From assembly GCA_937924995.1 (NCBI GenBank), contig CALEXY010000011.1:1-64000 (forward strand): a stretch of DNA of 64,000 bases. The letters are read 5' to 3'. This stretch comes from an uncultured Candidatus Saccharibacteria bacterium. GTDB lineage: Bacteria; Patescibacteriota; Saccharimonadia; Saccharimonadales; Saccharimonadaceae. The position numbers were made by a program, and so were the translations under genes. Position 1 is the stretch's first letter. The number at the start of each line of letters is the position of its first letter. Below, piece after piece: positions 52,729 through 62,133 of the stretch. The notes beneath the pieces are model-generated. The model was not told where the DNA came from. It saw only the letters and a list, made by a program, of their open reading frames with translations, and made no database searches.

Positions 52729-52737
52729 TGATACAAT
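52729..52737 (+). promoter_or_regulatory. Extended -10 of proS
   Basis: TGaTACAAT, 35 bases before the ATG, with AGGAAAGG RBS. Confidence 0.55.
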
Positions 52738-52772
52738 TAAAATATTATTATTTTAAACAGGAAAGGTAAAGG

Positions 52773-54002
52773 ATGAAGTTAAGTCAATCATTTATCAAGA
52801 CCTTCCGTGAAGTAGGAAAAGAAGAAACCAGCCGTAACGCTGAACTTCTCATCCGCGCTGGCTACATTTACAAGGAAATGGCCGGTGTTTATGACTTCTT
52901 ACCACTCGGATTGATCACATTAAACAAAATTCAAGACATCATCCGTGACGAACTCGATGCTATCGGTTGTCAGGAGATGCAAATGACTGCGCTTCAGAAC
53001 CCCGAATCCTGGGTCAAAACTGATCGCTGGCGCGATGATGTAATCGATGTCTGGTTTAAAACTAAACTTAATGCCGGCGGTGAATTGGGTCTCGCTCCTA
53101 CTCACGAAGAGCCACTCACCAATTTAATGACCAAATACATTTCTTCTTACAAGGACCTCCCAGTCTACGTCTACCAATTCCAAACCAAGTTCCGAAACGA
53201 ACTTCGCGCCAAATCTGGTATTCTCCGTACTCGCGAATTCCTCATGAAGGATCTCTATAGCTTCTCTACAGATAAAGAATCTCACGAGAAGTTCTACCAC
53301 GAAGTAGAAGAAGCCTACAAGCGCATCTATGTCCGTCTCGGTCTTGGTGATTGTACCTACGAAACTTACGCTTCTGGTGGTGCTTTCTCTAAGTATAGTC
53401 ACGAATTCCAGACTATCACTCCAGTTGGTGAAGACGTTATTTATTTCAACGATGATAAGTCTATTGTCTTGAACGAAGAAGTCGTAATCGATGAAGTTCT
53501 AAATGACCTCGGCGTTAAAAAGGAAGACCTTCACTCTACCGCCGCTGCCGAAGTTGGTAATATCTTTACTCTCAGCTACAAATTCTCTGATCCAATCGGT
53601 CTTAAGTATGACGATAAGGATGGCGAAAAGAAAACCGTCTTCATGGGTAGCTATGGTATCGGTGTTTCCCGCGTTATGGGTGTAATTGCTGAAAAGTTTG
53701 CTGATGAAAAAGGTCTCGTTTGGCCAGAAAATATCGCACCTTTCAAGTATTACTTGATCGGTCTTGGCGATGAAGCCGCTAAGCTTACTAACGAGCTTCA
53801 CGATGCTCACCGCAAAGAAATCTTGCTCGATGATCGCGATATGCGCATCGGTGAAAAGCTCACCGATTCAGAACTTCTTGGTATCCCTTACCGTGTAGTG
53901 ATTTCGGAAAAAACCTTGGAGAATAACCAAGTCGAAATCACCGACCGTAAGACTGGCGAAACCAAGCTTATCGGCCTTGAAGAATTCAAGAATTCACTCT
54001 AA
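52773..54002 (+). CDS. proS: Prolyl-tRNA synthetase lacking the editing insertion domain
   Basis: Class II enzyme that charges tRNA(Pro). 409 residues, against ~570 for bacterial ProRS with the INS editing domain. Motif 2 region FRNELRAKSGILRTREFLMKDLYSF is directly followed by the rest of the catalytic core without the ~180-residue INS domain between motifs 2 and 3; motif 3 is GSYGIGVSRVMGVI. The C-terminal anticodon-binding domain is present. It cannot remove misacylated Ala-tRNA(Pro) by its own INS domain, so editing would have to be in trans or absent. Confidence 0.93.
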   Translation: MKLSQSFIKTFREVGKEETSRNAELLIRAGYIYKEMAGVYDFLPLGLITLNKIQDIIRDELDAIGCQEMQMTALQNPESWVKTDRWRDDVIDVWFKTKLNAGGELGLAPTHEEPLTNLMTKYISSYKDLPVYVYQFQTKFRNELRAKSGILRTREFLMKDLYSFSTDKESHEKFYHEVEEAYKRIYVRLGLGDCTYETYASGGAFSKYSHEFQTITPVGEDVIYFNDDKSIVLNEEVVIDEVLNDLGVKKEDLHSTAAAEVGNIFTLSYKFSDPIGLKYDDKDGEKKTVFMGSYGIGVSRVMGVIAEKFADEKGLVWPENIAPFKYYLIGLGDEAAKLTNELHDAHRKEILLDDRDMRIGEKLTDSELLGIPYRVVISEKTLENNQVEITDRKTGETKLIGLEEFKNSL

Positions 54003-54007
54003 AAGTT

Positions 54008-54033
54008 AAATACCCCGAATCAGGGGTATTTTT
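54008..54033 (+). terminator. Intrinsic terminator of proS
   Basis: 9-bp stem AAATACCCC / GGGGTATTT with T run. Confidence 0.85.
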
Positions 54034-54043
54034 CTCTCTGATG

Positions 54044-54052
54044 TGATAAAAT
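54044..54052 (+). promoter_or_regulatory. Extended -10 of frr-lysS
   Basis: TGaTAAAAT, 25 bases before the frr ATG; RBS AAGGAA. Confidence 0.55.
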
Positions 54053-54077
54053 ATAGATAAGTATATAAGGAAAAATT

Positions 54078-54623
54078 ATGTTTGATAACACCGAATATAA
54101 AATTGCATTTCAAGCCGTCATCGACCGCTTCCAGCAGGAGCTCAAAAAAGTTCGCACTGGTCGCGCCCATCCAGACATGCTCTCCAGCATTAAGGTCGAA
54201 GCTTATGGTCAATACATGCCACTTAATCAAGTAGCTAATGTCACCATCGCTGATGCTACTATGCTTTTAATCACCCCATTTGACCCATCCACCATTGCCG
54301 GTATATCTAATGCAATTCGCGCTGATCAAACTCTCAATCTTAACCCAGCTGACGACGGTCGCGTAATTCGTGTCCCAGTACCACCACTCACCGAGGAACG
54401 TCGCAAGGAAATCGTCAAGACTACCTCTCAGAAGATTGAAGAAGCTAAGGTGGCTCTCCGTAAAATCCGTGACGACGCTAGAAAAGAACTCAAGTCTATT
54501 GAAGATCTCTCCGAAGATATTAAGAAACGTAGCGAAAAAGAAATTGACGACCTCACCAAGGATTTCAGTGCTAAAATCGACGAACTCTTTAAGGCTAAAG
54601 AAGCCGAAATTATGAAAATCTAA
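54078..54623 (+). CDS. frr: Ribosome recycling factor
   Basis: Splits post-termination ribosomes with EF-G. 181 residues, normal length. Two-domain form: helical domain I (FQQELKKVRTGRAHPDMLSSIKVEAYGQYMPLNQVA) and the C-terminal helix LTEERRKEIVKTTSQKIEEAKVALRKIRDDA. Followed 15 bases later by lysS. Its pI-rich C-terminal helix is unaltered. Confidence 0.96.
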   Translation: MFDNTEYKIAFQAVIDRFQQELKKVRTGRAHPDMLSSIKVEAYGQYMPLNQVANVTIADATMLLITPFDPSTIAGISNAIRADQTLNLNPADDGRVIRVPVPPLTEERRKEIVKTTSQKIEEAKVALRKIRDDARKELKSIEDLSEDIKKRSEKEIDDLTKDFSAKIDELFKAKEAEIMKI

Positions 54624-54638
54624 TTAACAAGAAAAATT

Positions 54639-56162
54639 ATGGCTACATTAAACGACTACCGCAACGAACGACTTAAAAAACTCACTACCTTAAAGGAAAT
54701 GGGGATTAATCCTTATCCATCTCACTCTGATCGCAACACCAAGATTTCTGAAATTTTGGATAATTTTGCTGAGCTTGATGGTAAAAAGGTGATTATTGCG
54801 GGTCGCATTGTTGCCATTCGTAGCTTTGGCAAGCTTGCTTTCGTTAAGATTCGTGATTATTTTGGCGAAATTCAACTTTTCATGAAGCAAGACGAAACTC
54901 CAGAAGGTCTTATCGGCACCAAACAGCTCAAACTTCTCGATACCGGTGATTTTATTGAAGCCGAAGGTCTAGTCGGTAAGTCTCAAACCGGTGAAATCTC
55001 ACTCTTTACTAATTACGTCAAGCTTCTCACCAAAACTCTTCGCCCAATGCCAGGCCGTGATGGCTTTACCAATAAAGAAGAGCGTTATCGTCGTCGCTAT
55101 GTCGACATGAATGTTAATCCCGAAGTTCGTGAACGCATGGTACGCCGCAGTAAATTCTGGCAAGCTACCCGTGATTTCATGAATATGCACGGCTTTATCG
55201 AAGTCAATACTCCAGTCCTTGAACATACCACTGGTGGCGCCGATGCTACGCCTTTTGTCACCCATATGGATGCGCTCGGTGAAGATTTTTACCTTCGTAT
55301 TTCCCAAGAATTACCCTTAAAACGTCTTCTTGGCGCTGGCTTTGAAAAAGTTTACGATATTGGACCTCGCTTCCGCAATGAAGGTGTCGATGACGAGCAT
55401 CTACCAGAACATATTGCCTTTGAATCTTATGCAGCTTATGAAGATTATCAAGACGGCATGGATTTTTACGAAGAAATGATTAAATATGTTGCCATGAAAA
55501 CTTGGGGCACCCTCAAGTTCTAGGTTAATGGTTTCGATATTGACCTCTCTAATAAGTGGCCACGCATCAAATATGCCGACCTGATTCGCGAAGAATTTGA
55601 TGTCGACGTTTTCAATCCAGATCGCGCCAAAATCACTGCAATCCTCAAGTCTCACGGCGTCGAAGTCACCGCCGCACAGGCCGATTCACGTCTTATCGAC
55701 AACCTTTGGAAGTTGATTCGCAAAAAATCTGGCGGACCATTCTGGTTAATTGAAGAGCCTCTTTCACTCTCCCCACTCGCCAAAATTTCCCCCGAAAATC
55801 CTCTAGTCACCGAACGTTTTCACCCTATTATTGCTGGCACCGAAATGGGGAACGGTTATTCTGAGCTAAACGACCCACTCGATCAGCTCGCTCGCTTCGA
55901 AGAACAGCAAGCTATGCGTGATGGCGGCGACAGTGAAGCTCAAATGCTCGACCAAGATTTCGTCGAAATGCTCGAATACGGCATGCCACCAGCCTGTGGT
56001 TGGGGTAACTCCGAACGTAATTTCTGGCTACTTGAAGGCGTCTCCGGCCGCGAGGCCGTCCCATTCCCAATCATTAAGCGCCGCGCCAATTCTGAAAATA
56101 CTTCCGAATCTGAAGAATCAAAGACCTCCGAAGATTCCGCCGAATCTTCCACTCACGCATAA
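54639..56162 (+). pseudogene. lysS: Lysyl-tRNA synthetase with an in-frame amber (TAG) codon
   Basis: Class II synthetase for tRNA(Lys), 507 codons in one frame except for TAG at 55521-55523 (codon 295). Upstream: OB-fold anticodon domain and motif 2 RFRNEGVDDEHLPEHIAFESY. Directly downstream, in the same frame, the protein resumes VNGFDIDLSNKWPRI and goes on through TEMGNGYSELNDPLDQL to motif 3, here GWGNSERNFWLLEGV. A C-to-T change of CAG (Gln) would explain it. TAG is used as a normal stop elsewhere in this genome and prfA is present, so readthrough is not expected. Either a sequencing or polymorphism artefact, or a broken essential gene. Confidence 0.9.
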
Positions 56163-56211
56163 TTCAGAATTCAAAATCGTTAACTAAAATTATTAAAGAA
56201 AAGAGGTAAAA

Positions 56212-57456
56212 ATGTTGGACATTAATTTCATCCGCAACAACAAAGAGCTCGTCGAACATTCCATCAAAGAAAAAATGTACAAAAACGTCAATCTTGATGA
56301 AATTCTCGCCTTGGATGACCAAAGAAAGACTCTCCTTCAACAAGTTGAAGCCTTGCGCAAAGAGCGCAATGATAATACCGCCAAAATGAAAAATGGCAAA
56401 CCTAGCGACGAGCTAATCGCCAAAGGTAAGGAAATCAAAGAAAAACTTAGTACCCTGGAAGCCGATCTTTCTAATTTTGAAAAAGAATTAAATCTTAAAC
56501 TCAAAACCGTCCCTAATGTGATTTTTGACGACGTGCCACTCGGTGACGAATCGGCCAGCGTAGAAGTCAAAAAATGGGGCGAATGCAAGACTACCGGCGT
56601 CGATCATCTCGATTACGCCGTCTCTCGTGATTGGGTAGATTTCGAACGTGGTGCCAAGGTTGCTGGTGCAAAATTCTACTATGTCAAAGGCGGCTTAGCC
56701 CTGCTCGAAAATGCCCTAATTCAATTCGGCATCAAAAAAATCGTCGAACATGGCTTCACTCTCATGGATGTGCCTGATTTAGTCAATTCTCGCGTGATCG
56801 AAGGTACTGGCTTCGCTCCACGTAGCTCTGAACAAAGCGACGAATATTACATCGAAGGGGAAGACCTCGCCCTTATTGCCACCGCCGAAATGCCAATCAC
56901 CGGCTATCATATGGACGAAATTATCGACGAAGATAAACTCCCACTTTTCTATGCTGGTTTTTCCGCTTGTTTCCGCAAGGAAGCTGGTGCCTACGGCAAG
57001 CACACTCGTGGTCTCTTCCGCGTACATCAATTCAATAAACTTGAGATGTACTCCTTCTGTGCTCCTGAACAAAGTAAAGAAATTCATGAAAAACTTCGCG
57101 CCATCGAGGAAGAAATCTGGCAGGAAATTGGTATCCCATATCACGTTATTAATATCGCCGCCGGTGACCTTGGTGCGCCAGCTGCCAAAAAATACGATAT
57201 TGAATACTGGTCTCCAGTTGATCAAAAATACCGTGAAATCACCAGCTGCTCGAACTGCACCGACTTCCAAGCTCGCGGGCTTAATATTCGCGTCCGCCGT
57301 AAGGATGGCACCGTCGAAGTGCTTCATACCTTGAATGGCACCGCCATTTCTCTCGCCCGCACTATGGTAGCGGTTATCGAAAACTTCGCCGAAGAAGGTG
57401 GTAAGCTTCGCGTCCCAGCCGTCTTGCAGCCATACCTCGGTACAGACATGTTATAA
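56212..57456 (+). CDS. serS: Seryl-tRNA synthetase
   Basis: Class II synthetase for tRNA(Ser). 414 residues: N-terminal coiled-coil tRNA-binding arm (~25-105), motif 1 region, motif 2 FRKEAGAYGKHTRGLFRVHQF, and motif 3 LNGTAISLARTMVAVIEN. RBS AAGAGG. Its stop TAA at 57454-57456 is inside the TATAAT of the downstream promoter. Confidence 0.96.
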   Translation: MLDINFIRNNKELVEHSIKEKMYKNVNLDEILALDDQRKTLLQQVEALRKERNDNTAKMKNGKPSDELIAKGKEIKEKLSTLEADLSNFEKELNLKLKTVPNVIFDDVPLGDESASVEVKKWGECKTTGVDHLDYAVSRDWVDFERGAKVAGAKFYYVKGGLALLENALIQFGIKKIVEHGFTLMDVPDLVNSRVIEGTGFAPRSSEQSDEYYIEGEDLALIATAEMPITGYHMDEIIDEDKLPLFYAGFSACFRKEAGAYGKHTRGLFRVHQFNKLEMYSFCAPEQSKEIHEKLRAIEEEIWQEIGIPYHVINIAAGDLGAPAAKKYDIEYWSPVDQKYREITSCSNCTDFQARGLNIRVRRKDGTVEVLHTLNGTAISLARTMVAVIENFAEEGGKLRVPAVLQPYLGTDML

Positions 57457-57457
57457 T
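57449..57457 (+). promoter_or_regulatory. Extended -10 of hpf overlapping the serS stop codon
   Basis: TGtTATAAT; the TAA of the box is the serS stop. RBS AAGGAG is at 57463-57468. Confidence 0.6.
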
Positions 57458-57474
57458 AGCCATAAGGAGAAATT

Positions 57475-57843
57475 ATGATCGAAAAAATTGAAATTAGTGG
57501 TAGCAATTACAAAATTGAAGATAGTTTTCATAAATATGCCGTCAAACGTATCGGCAAACTCGACAAATACTTGCCACACGGCAGCAAAAAAGATGTGGTT
57601 GCTAAAATCGTCGTCACCGAAGTCGGACGCACTCACGGTAATAAATATGAAATTTCCGCCGCCATGGAAATCCCAGGCGGTAAAGTCATCGCCGCTAAGG
57701 ACGAGTGTTCCAATATTTTCGCCGGCATCGACATTATTGAGGCTAAGCTAATGGGTCAAATTCGTCGTTACAAAATCGAGAGCACTCCACATCTTCGTCG
57801 TGGGGTCTTCTCCCGCTTTTTTGGTAAAAAATCCAATTCTTAA
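57475..57843 (+). CDS. hpf: Ribosome hibernation promoting factor, short form
   Basis: Silences ribosomes in resting cells. 122 residues: the beta-alpha-beta-beta-beta-alpha RaiA/HPF fold (GSNYKIEDSFHKYAVKRIGKLDKYL, DECSNIFAGIDIIEAKLMGQIRRYK). The C-terminal dimerisation domain of long HPF is absent, so it is a short type. It starts its own transcript from the promoter that overlaps the serS stop. Confidence 0.9.
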   Translation: MIEKIEISGSNYKIEDSFHKYAVKRIGKLDKYLPHGSKKDVVAKIVVTEVGRTHGNKYEISAAMEIPGGKVIAAKDECSNIFAGIDIIEAKLMGQIRRYKIESTPHLRRGVFSRFFGKKSNS

Positions 57844-57877
57844 TTTTACTCTGAAATTCAGAAACTAAAACTCAATT

Positions 57878-57912
57878 AAAAATACATGTTCTCTTAAAAA
57901 CATGTATTTTTT
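57878..57912 (+). terminator. Intrinsic terminator of hpf
   Basis: 13-bp stem AAAAATACATGTT / AACATGTATTTTT. Confidence 0.85.
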
Positions 57913-57913
57913 A

Positions 57914-57922
57914 TGATAAAAT
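57914..57922 (+). promoter_or_regulatory. Extended -10 of secA
   Basis: TGaTAAAAT; RBS GGAGGT at 57947-57952, 11 bases before ATG 57964. Confidence 0.55.
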
Positions 57923-57963
57923 ATCCCTATAATATTATTCCGATTTGGAGGTTTCGACTGTTT

Positions 57964-60822
57964 ATGTCTCAGAAAAAAATTGAAAAAATTCAGGAAGCTA
58001 AAATTAAGGCTCCAAAAGTTAAAAAAGAACGCAAGCCAACCGATAAATTAGCTGATAAAACCACCACTACCCGTATTTTGCAGGGTGTTTTTGGTGACCC
58101 AGCCAAGCGAAATCTCACCCGCATGCGCAAAATCGTTAAAATCATCAATGGCCTCGAACCAAAATACGAAGCCATGTCTGATGACGAGCTCAAAGCTCAA
58201 ACCAACGTCCTAAAAGAACGTCTTGACACTCTTAACAAGAAGGCCGAAGCCAATATCGCTCGCGCCAAATTAAAAGCTTCAGCCAAAAAATCTGAGACAA
58301 AGGCTGAATCTGCTAGTGATAATAAAAAGCAGTCAACTTCTGTTAAATCAGAAAAACTTGAACGTAACGAAACCAAAATTTTAAGTGAAATTCTTCCAGA
58401 CACCTTCGCTTTAGTTCGCGAAGCTACCAAGCGTGTTCTCGGTATGCGCCACTATGATGTCCAGATGATCGGTGGCATCGTCCTTCATGAAGGTAATGTC
58501 GCTGAAATGAAAACTGGTGAAGGTAAAACTTTAGTCGCCCTTTTACCATCCTTCTTAAATGCCTTAACTGGTCGTGGTGTCCACGTTGTCACCGTGAACG
58601 ATTACCTCGCACAGCGTGATGCCGGTTGGAATGCTCCAGTTTACCACTTCCTTGGCATGAGTGTAGGTGTAATTATTGCTGATGCAAGCTTCCTTTATGA
58701 CCCAGAATATATCAACGAAGAGCACACCGATGAGCGTATGCAGCACTTGAAACCTTGCACTAGAAAACAAGCTTATCAAGCTGATGTGACTTACGGTACG
58801 AATAATGAATTTGGTTTCGACTATCTCCGTGATAACATGGTCAACGAAGTCGATTTCCTCCGTCAACGCGAACTTAATTTTGCCATCGTCGATGAGGTTG
58901 ACTCAATTCTTATTGATGAAGCCAGAACCCCATTAATCATTTCCGCTCCAGCTGGCGATAACCCAGACTCTTATTATCAATTTGCTAAAATCGCCTCCCA
59001 CCTCGGCCCAGACGATTACGTACTCGACGAAAAGCATCGTTCCGTCTCACTGACTGACGATGGTATCGAAAAAATCCAACGCATGCTCGGCATCGACAAT
59101 CTATACTCTGCCGACAATACTCGCTTGGTCTATCATATGGATCAAGCCTTACGCGCTCAGGTAGTTTTCCAGCGTGACCGCGACTATGTCGTCACTAACT
59201 CTGGTGAAGTGATTATTGTTGATGAAAACACTGGTCGCCTCATGCAAGGTCGTCGCTACAGTGAAGGCCTCCACCAAGCTATCGAAGCCAAAGAAAGTGT
59301 CGTGGTTAAAGAAGAATCTATGACTCTTGCGACCATTTCTTTCCAGAACTTCTTCCGTCTTTATAATAAGCTCTCTGGTATGACGGGTACTGCCTTTACC
59401 GAAGCTGAAGAATTCCAGCAAATCTACGCGCTTGATGTTATTCAGATTCCACCTAACCGTCCAATTATTCGTATCGATAAGGATGATCTAATTTTCCGCA
59501 CTGAAGCTGGCAAACTCCGCGCCATTGTCGAAGAAGTTAAGAAATTCCACGAAAAAGGCCAACCAGTCTTGATCGGTTCCGCCAGTATCGTGAAGAATGA
59601 ACTAATTGCTAAGTACCTCGATGAAGCTGGACTTTCCTACGAACTACTTAACGCTAAAAACAACGAGCGTGAAGCCGCCATCGTGGAAAAAGCTGGCCAA
59701 AAAGGCGCCATCACTCTTGCCACCAATATGGCTGGTCGTGGTACCGATATTAAGCTCACCGATGAAGTTAAGGAACTTGGTGGTCTCGTAGTGATCGGTT
59801 CCGAACGCCACGATAGCCGTCGTGTCGACAATCAGCTCCGTGGTCGTGGTGGTCGTCAAGGCGATCCAGGCATCACCCAATTCTTCGTTTCTTGTGAAGA
59901 TGACCTTATGCGCATCTTCCAAGGCAACCAAATTGGCGCCATGCTCAACCGCATCGGTATCGATGAAGACACCCCGATCCAGAATCGTAGCGTTACTAAG
60001 ATGCTCGAAGCCGCCCAGAAGCGTATCGAAGGTTTCAATTTCGATTCCCGTAAGAACGTGGTGCAGTATGACAACGTCATCAATCGCCACCGTCGTATTG
60101 TTTATCTCATGCGTCGCAAGATTCTCGAAGGGGCAAATATCTCTGACGAAATTAATCGCCTCATCAAGGAAGCCGTCGCTGATTTAACCGCCGAAAGCAT
60201 CCGCGTCAATCACAACTTCATTAAAGACTTCCAATCTGTTTTCGATCTTGATCGTGACCTAATTATTGAAATTGGCTTCAAACGTAAAGCGGAAGAGCGC
60301 GCCAAACTTGCCACTCTTGCCGTCAAAGAAGCTTACGCTACCAAAGAGCTCGAATTCGGCGCCGACGTTATGCGCAAAATTGAACGCGAAGTCTACCTCA
60401 AGGTCCTCGACGCTCTCTGGATGCAGCACCTCGAAAACATGCAGTACCTCCGTGAAGGTATCCACTGGCGCTCGATCGGTCAACGTGACCCACTAGTCGA
60501 ATATCGCACCGAATCTCAAAAACTTTTCGAAGGTCTCCAAAAGAACCTCCGCGAAGAAGTCTTAAAGATTCTCCTTTCTATCACCCCACAAGAAGCGGTC
60601 GCCACCGACACGATTGACGGGGAAGAATACGACACTGAACTCACCAAGATGGCCGAATCCGCCACTAACCGTGGTGTGAATACTATCGAAGCTGGTGAAA
60701 AAAATCTCGATAGCGAATTTTCCCAAAAACCAACCAAATCCGCTAACCTCAGCGAAAAGCGCAATAAAGCCAAAAAACAGAAAAAAGCTAAACGTCAAAA
60801 CAAAAAGCACGGCCGCCGTTAA
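57964..60822 (+). CDS. secA: Preprotein translocase ATPase SecA
   Basis: Motor that pushes preproteins through SecYEG. 952 residues. NBD1 Walker A TGEGKTLVALLP (~183-194), Walker B region FAIVDEVDSILIDEARTPLIIS, NBD2 with LATNMAGRGTDI and ERHDSRRVDNQLRGRGGRQGDPG, then helical scaffold. Two departures: a Lys/Ser/Glu-rich insertion of ~45 residues (about 92-136) between the first NBD helix and LVREATKRVLGMRH, and a C-terminus of basic repeats (KKQKKAKRQNKKHGRR) without the CxCxS...CH zinc motif that binds SecB. ATG 57964 fits GGAGGT; the frame opens further upstream. Confidence 0.94.
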   Translation: MSQKKIEKIQEAKIKAPKVKKERKPTDKLADKTTTTRILQGVFGDPAKRNLTRMRKIVKIINGLEPKYEAMSDDELKAQTNVLKERLDTLNKKAEANIARAKLKASAKKSETKAESASDNKKQSTSVKSEKLERNETKILSEILPDTFALVREATKRVLGMRHYDVQMIGGIVLHEGNVAEMKTGEGKTLVALLPSFLNALTGRGVHVVTVNDYLAQRDAGWNAPVYHFLGMSVGVIIADASFLYDPEYINEEHTDERMQHLKPCTRKQAYQADVTYGTNNEFGFDYLRDNMVNEVDFLRQRELNFAIVDEVDSILIDEARTPLIISAPAGDNPDSYYQFAKIASHLGPDDYVLDEKHRSVSLTDDGIEKIQRMLGIDNLYSADNTRLVYHMDQALRAQVVFQRDRDYVVTNSGEVIIVDENTGRLMQGRRYSEGLHQAIEAKESVVVKEESMTLATISFQNFFRLYNKLSGMTGTAFTEAEEFQQIYALDVIQIPPNRPIIRIDKDDLIFRTEAGKLRAIVEEVKKFHEKGQPVLIGSASIVKNELIAKYLDEAGLSYELLNAKNNEREAAIVEKAGQKGAITLATNMAGRGTDIKLTDEVKELGGLVVIGSERHDSRRVDNQLRGRGGRQGDPGITQFFVSCEDDLMRIFQGNQIGAMLNRIGIDEDTPIQNRSVTKMLEAAQKRIEGFNFDSRKNVVQYDNVINRHRRIVYLMRRKILEGANISDEINRLIKEAVADLTAESIRVNHNFIKDFQSVFDLDRDLIIEIGFKRKAEERAKLATLAVKEAYATKELEFGADVMRKIEREVYLKVLDALWMQHLENMQYLREGIHWRSIGQRDPLVEYRTESQKLFEGLQKNLREEVLKILLSITPQEAVATDTIDGEEYDTELTKMAESATNRGVNTIEAGEKNLDSEFSQKPTKSANLSEKRNKAKKQKKAKRQNKKHGRR

Positions 60823-60824
60823 AC

Positions 60825-62096
60825 ATGAAACATTCCATTGAAGAAATCGAATTAAAAAACGGCGCCAAAGGTCTTTTAATTGACGTACCGGGGGCTTCCG
60901 TCATGAACATGAAAGTCCAATTTCGTGGCGGTATGCGCTTCGCCAAAAGTCCCGAACTTTACGAGATAGCTCACATTGTTGAGCATCTCAGCTTCGGCGC
61001 TAATGCTAAATACCCTGATGAATCTACCTACGAAGCAGAATTCACCAAGAACGGGGCCTACCATAACGCTTGGACTTCAGACTACTCTGTTTGTTATGAA
61101 ACCGAATGTGCGGATTTTGAATGGGACCGCATCTTAGACCTTAAGCGCATTGCTATCACTTCACCAAAATTTAATGAAGTAGAGTTAAAAAGTGAAAAAG
61201 GTAACGTCCGCGCTGAGCTCACTGGCTATATGAATGACTATGGCCGTCTACTCTGGCCGCGCCTCCAAAAAGCCATCGGTGAGAATGTCTTAAATCTTCG
61301 CGAACGTCTTTCCACTATCAATAACATCACACTCGATGACATTAATGAGCATTACCGCCGCACTCACACCGCGAACAATATGCGTTTTATTATTGCTGGC
61401 CAAACCAAGCATCGTAAAAAAGAAATTATTCGTAACCTCGAAAGCTGGGAATTAAGCCCCGGTGAACGTTTCGAAATTCCTGTCGACGAACTACATTCAT
61501 CTAATGCCGTCCTGATTAAGCGAAAAGACGCCAGCAATATCACCTTTGGTTTTTCCATGATTACCCCGAGACGCCTCTCCACCGAAGAAACTCAGGCCAT
61601 GGGCGCTCTTAATCACCTACTGAATGGCACTATGAGTAGTCGCATTTTTGGCCAAGCTCGTCGCCGTGGCCTAGTCTATGGTATGGGCAGTGGAATTAAT
61701 AGCACTAATCATTATTCTTCCTGGGATTTTGACGGCGAAGTTAACCTCGAAACTTCCGAAGAACTCTTCACCTTAATTCAGCTCGAAATGATTAAGGCTC
61801 TCAATGGTGAGATTTCTGACACCGATATTGAAGCCGTAAAAACCTACGCTCTTGGTCGCTATCAAATGGGCGCCCAGACCGTCAGTCAAATTTCCGACTA
61901 CTATACCGATGATTATTTTATGACCGAAAAAGTCGAATTTTATGATAATTTTCCAAATATTATTAAACAAATCAGCAAACCTCTGATCGTCGAACTAGCC
62001 CGCGAATTTGCCGGCTCCGGTATTCATGCCATGGTCGCAGTTGGCTCCGTCGAAAAGCAAATCATCAATCAGTTAGCCAATTGTCTGGTTTTCTAG
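60825..62096 (+). CDS. M16-family (pitrilysin-type) zinc peptidase
   Basis: 423 residues, two ~210-residue halves of the M16 fold. The inverted zinc motif is HIVEH (50-54), with the third ligand Glu in ELKSEKGNVRAEL about 75 residues on; the C-terminal half has the conserved RRGLVYGMGSGIN stretch. M16B members degrade peptides, and some process exported or signal peptides. Starts 2 bases after secA, so it is probably coupled. Ends TAG. Confidence 0.9.
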   Translation: MKHSIEEIELKNGAKGLLIDVPGASVMNMKVQFRGGMRFAKSPELYEIAHIVEHLSFGANAKYPDESTYEAEFTKNGAYHNAWTSDYSVCYETECADFEWDRILDLKRIAITSPKFNEVELKSEKGNVRAELTGYMNDYGRLLWPRLQKAIGENVLNLRERLSTINNITLDDINEHYRRTHTANNMRFIIAGQTKHRKKEIIRNLESWELSPGERFEIPVDELHSSNAVLIKRKDASNITFGFSMITPRRLSTEETQAMGALNHLLNGTMSSRIFGQARRRGLVYGMGSGINSTNHYSSWDFDGEVNLETSEELFTLIQLEMIKALNGEISDTDIEAVKTYALGRYQMGAQTVSQISDYYTDDYFMTEKVEFYDNFPNIIKQISKPLIVELAREFAGSGIHAMVAVGSVEKQIINQLANCLVF

Positions 62097-62118
62097 TTCA
62101 AGCTAAATTCTGCCAGAG

Positions 62119-62127
62119 TGCTATAAT
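62119..62127 (+). promoter_or_regulatory. Extended -10 for leaderless murD
   Basis: TGcTATAAT ends 6 bases before ATG 62134; no RBS. Confidence 0.75.
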
Positions 62128-62133
62128 AGACTT

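Noticed and set aside
55521..55523. TAG in lysS as a recoded sense codon
   Set aside because: Five other genes in the same half end at TAG and RF1 is encoded, so TAG is a normal stop here.
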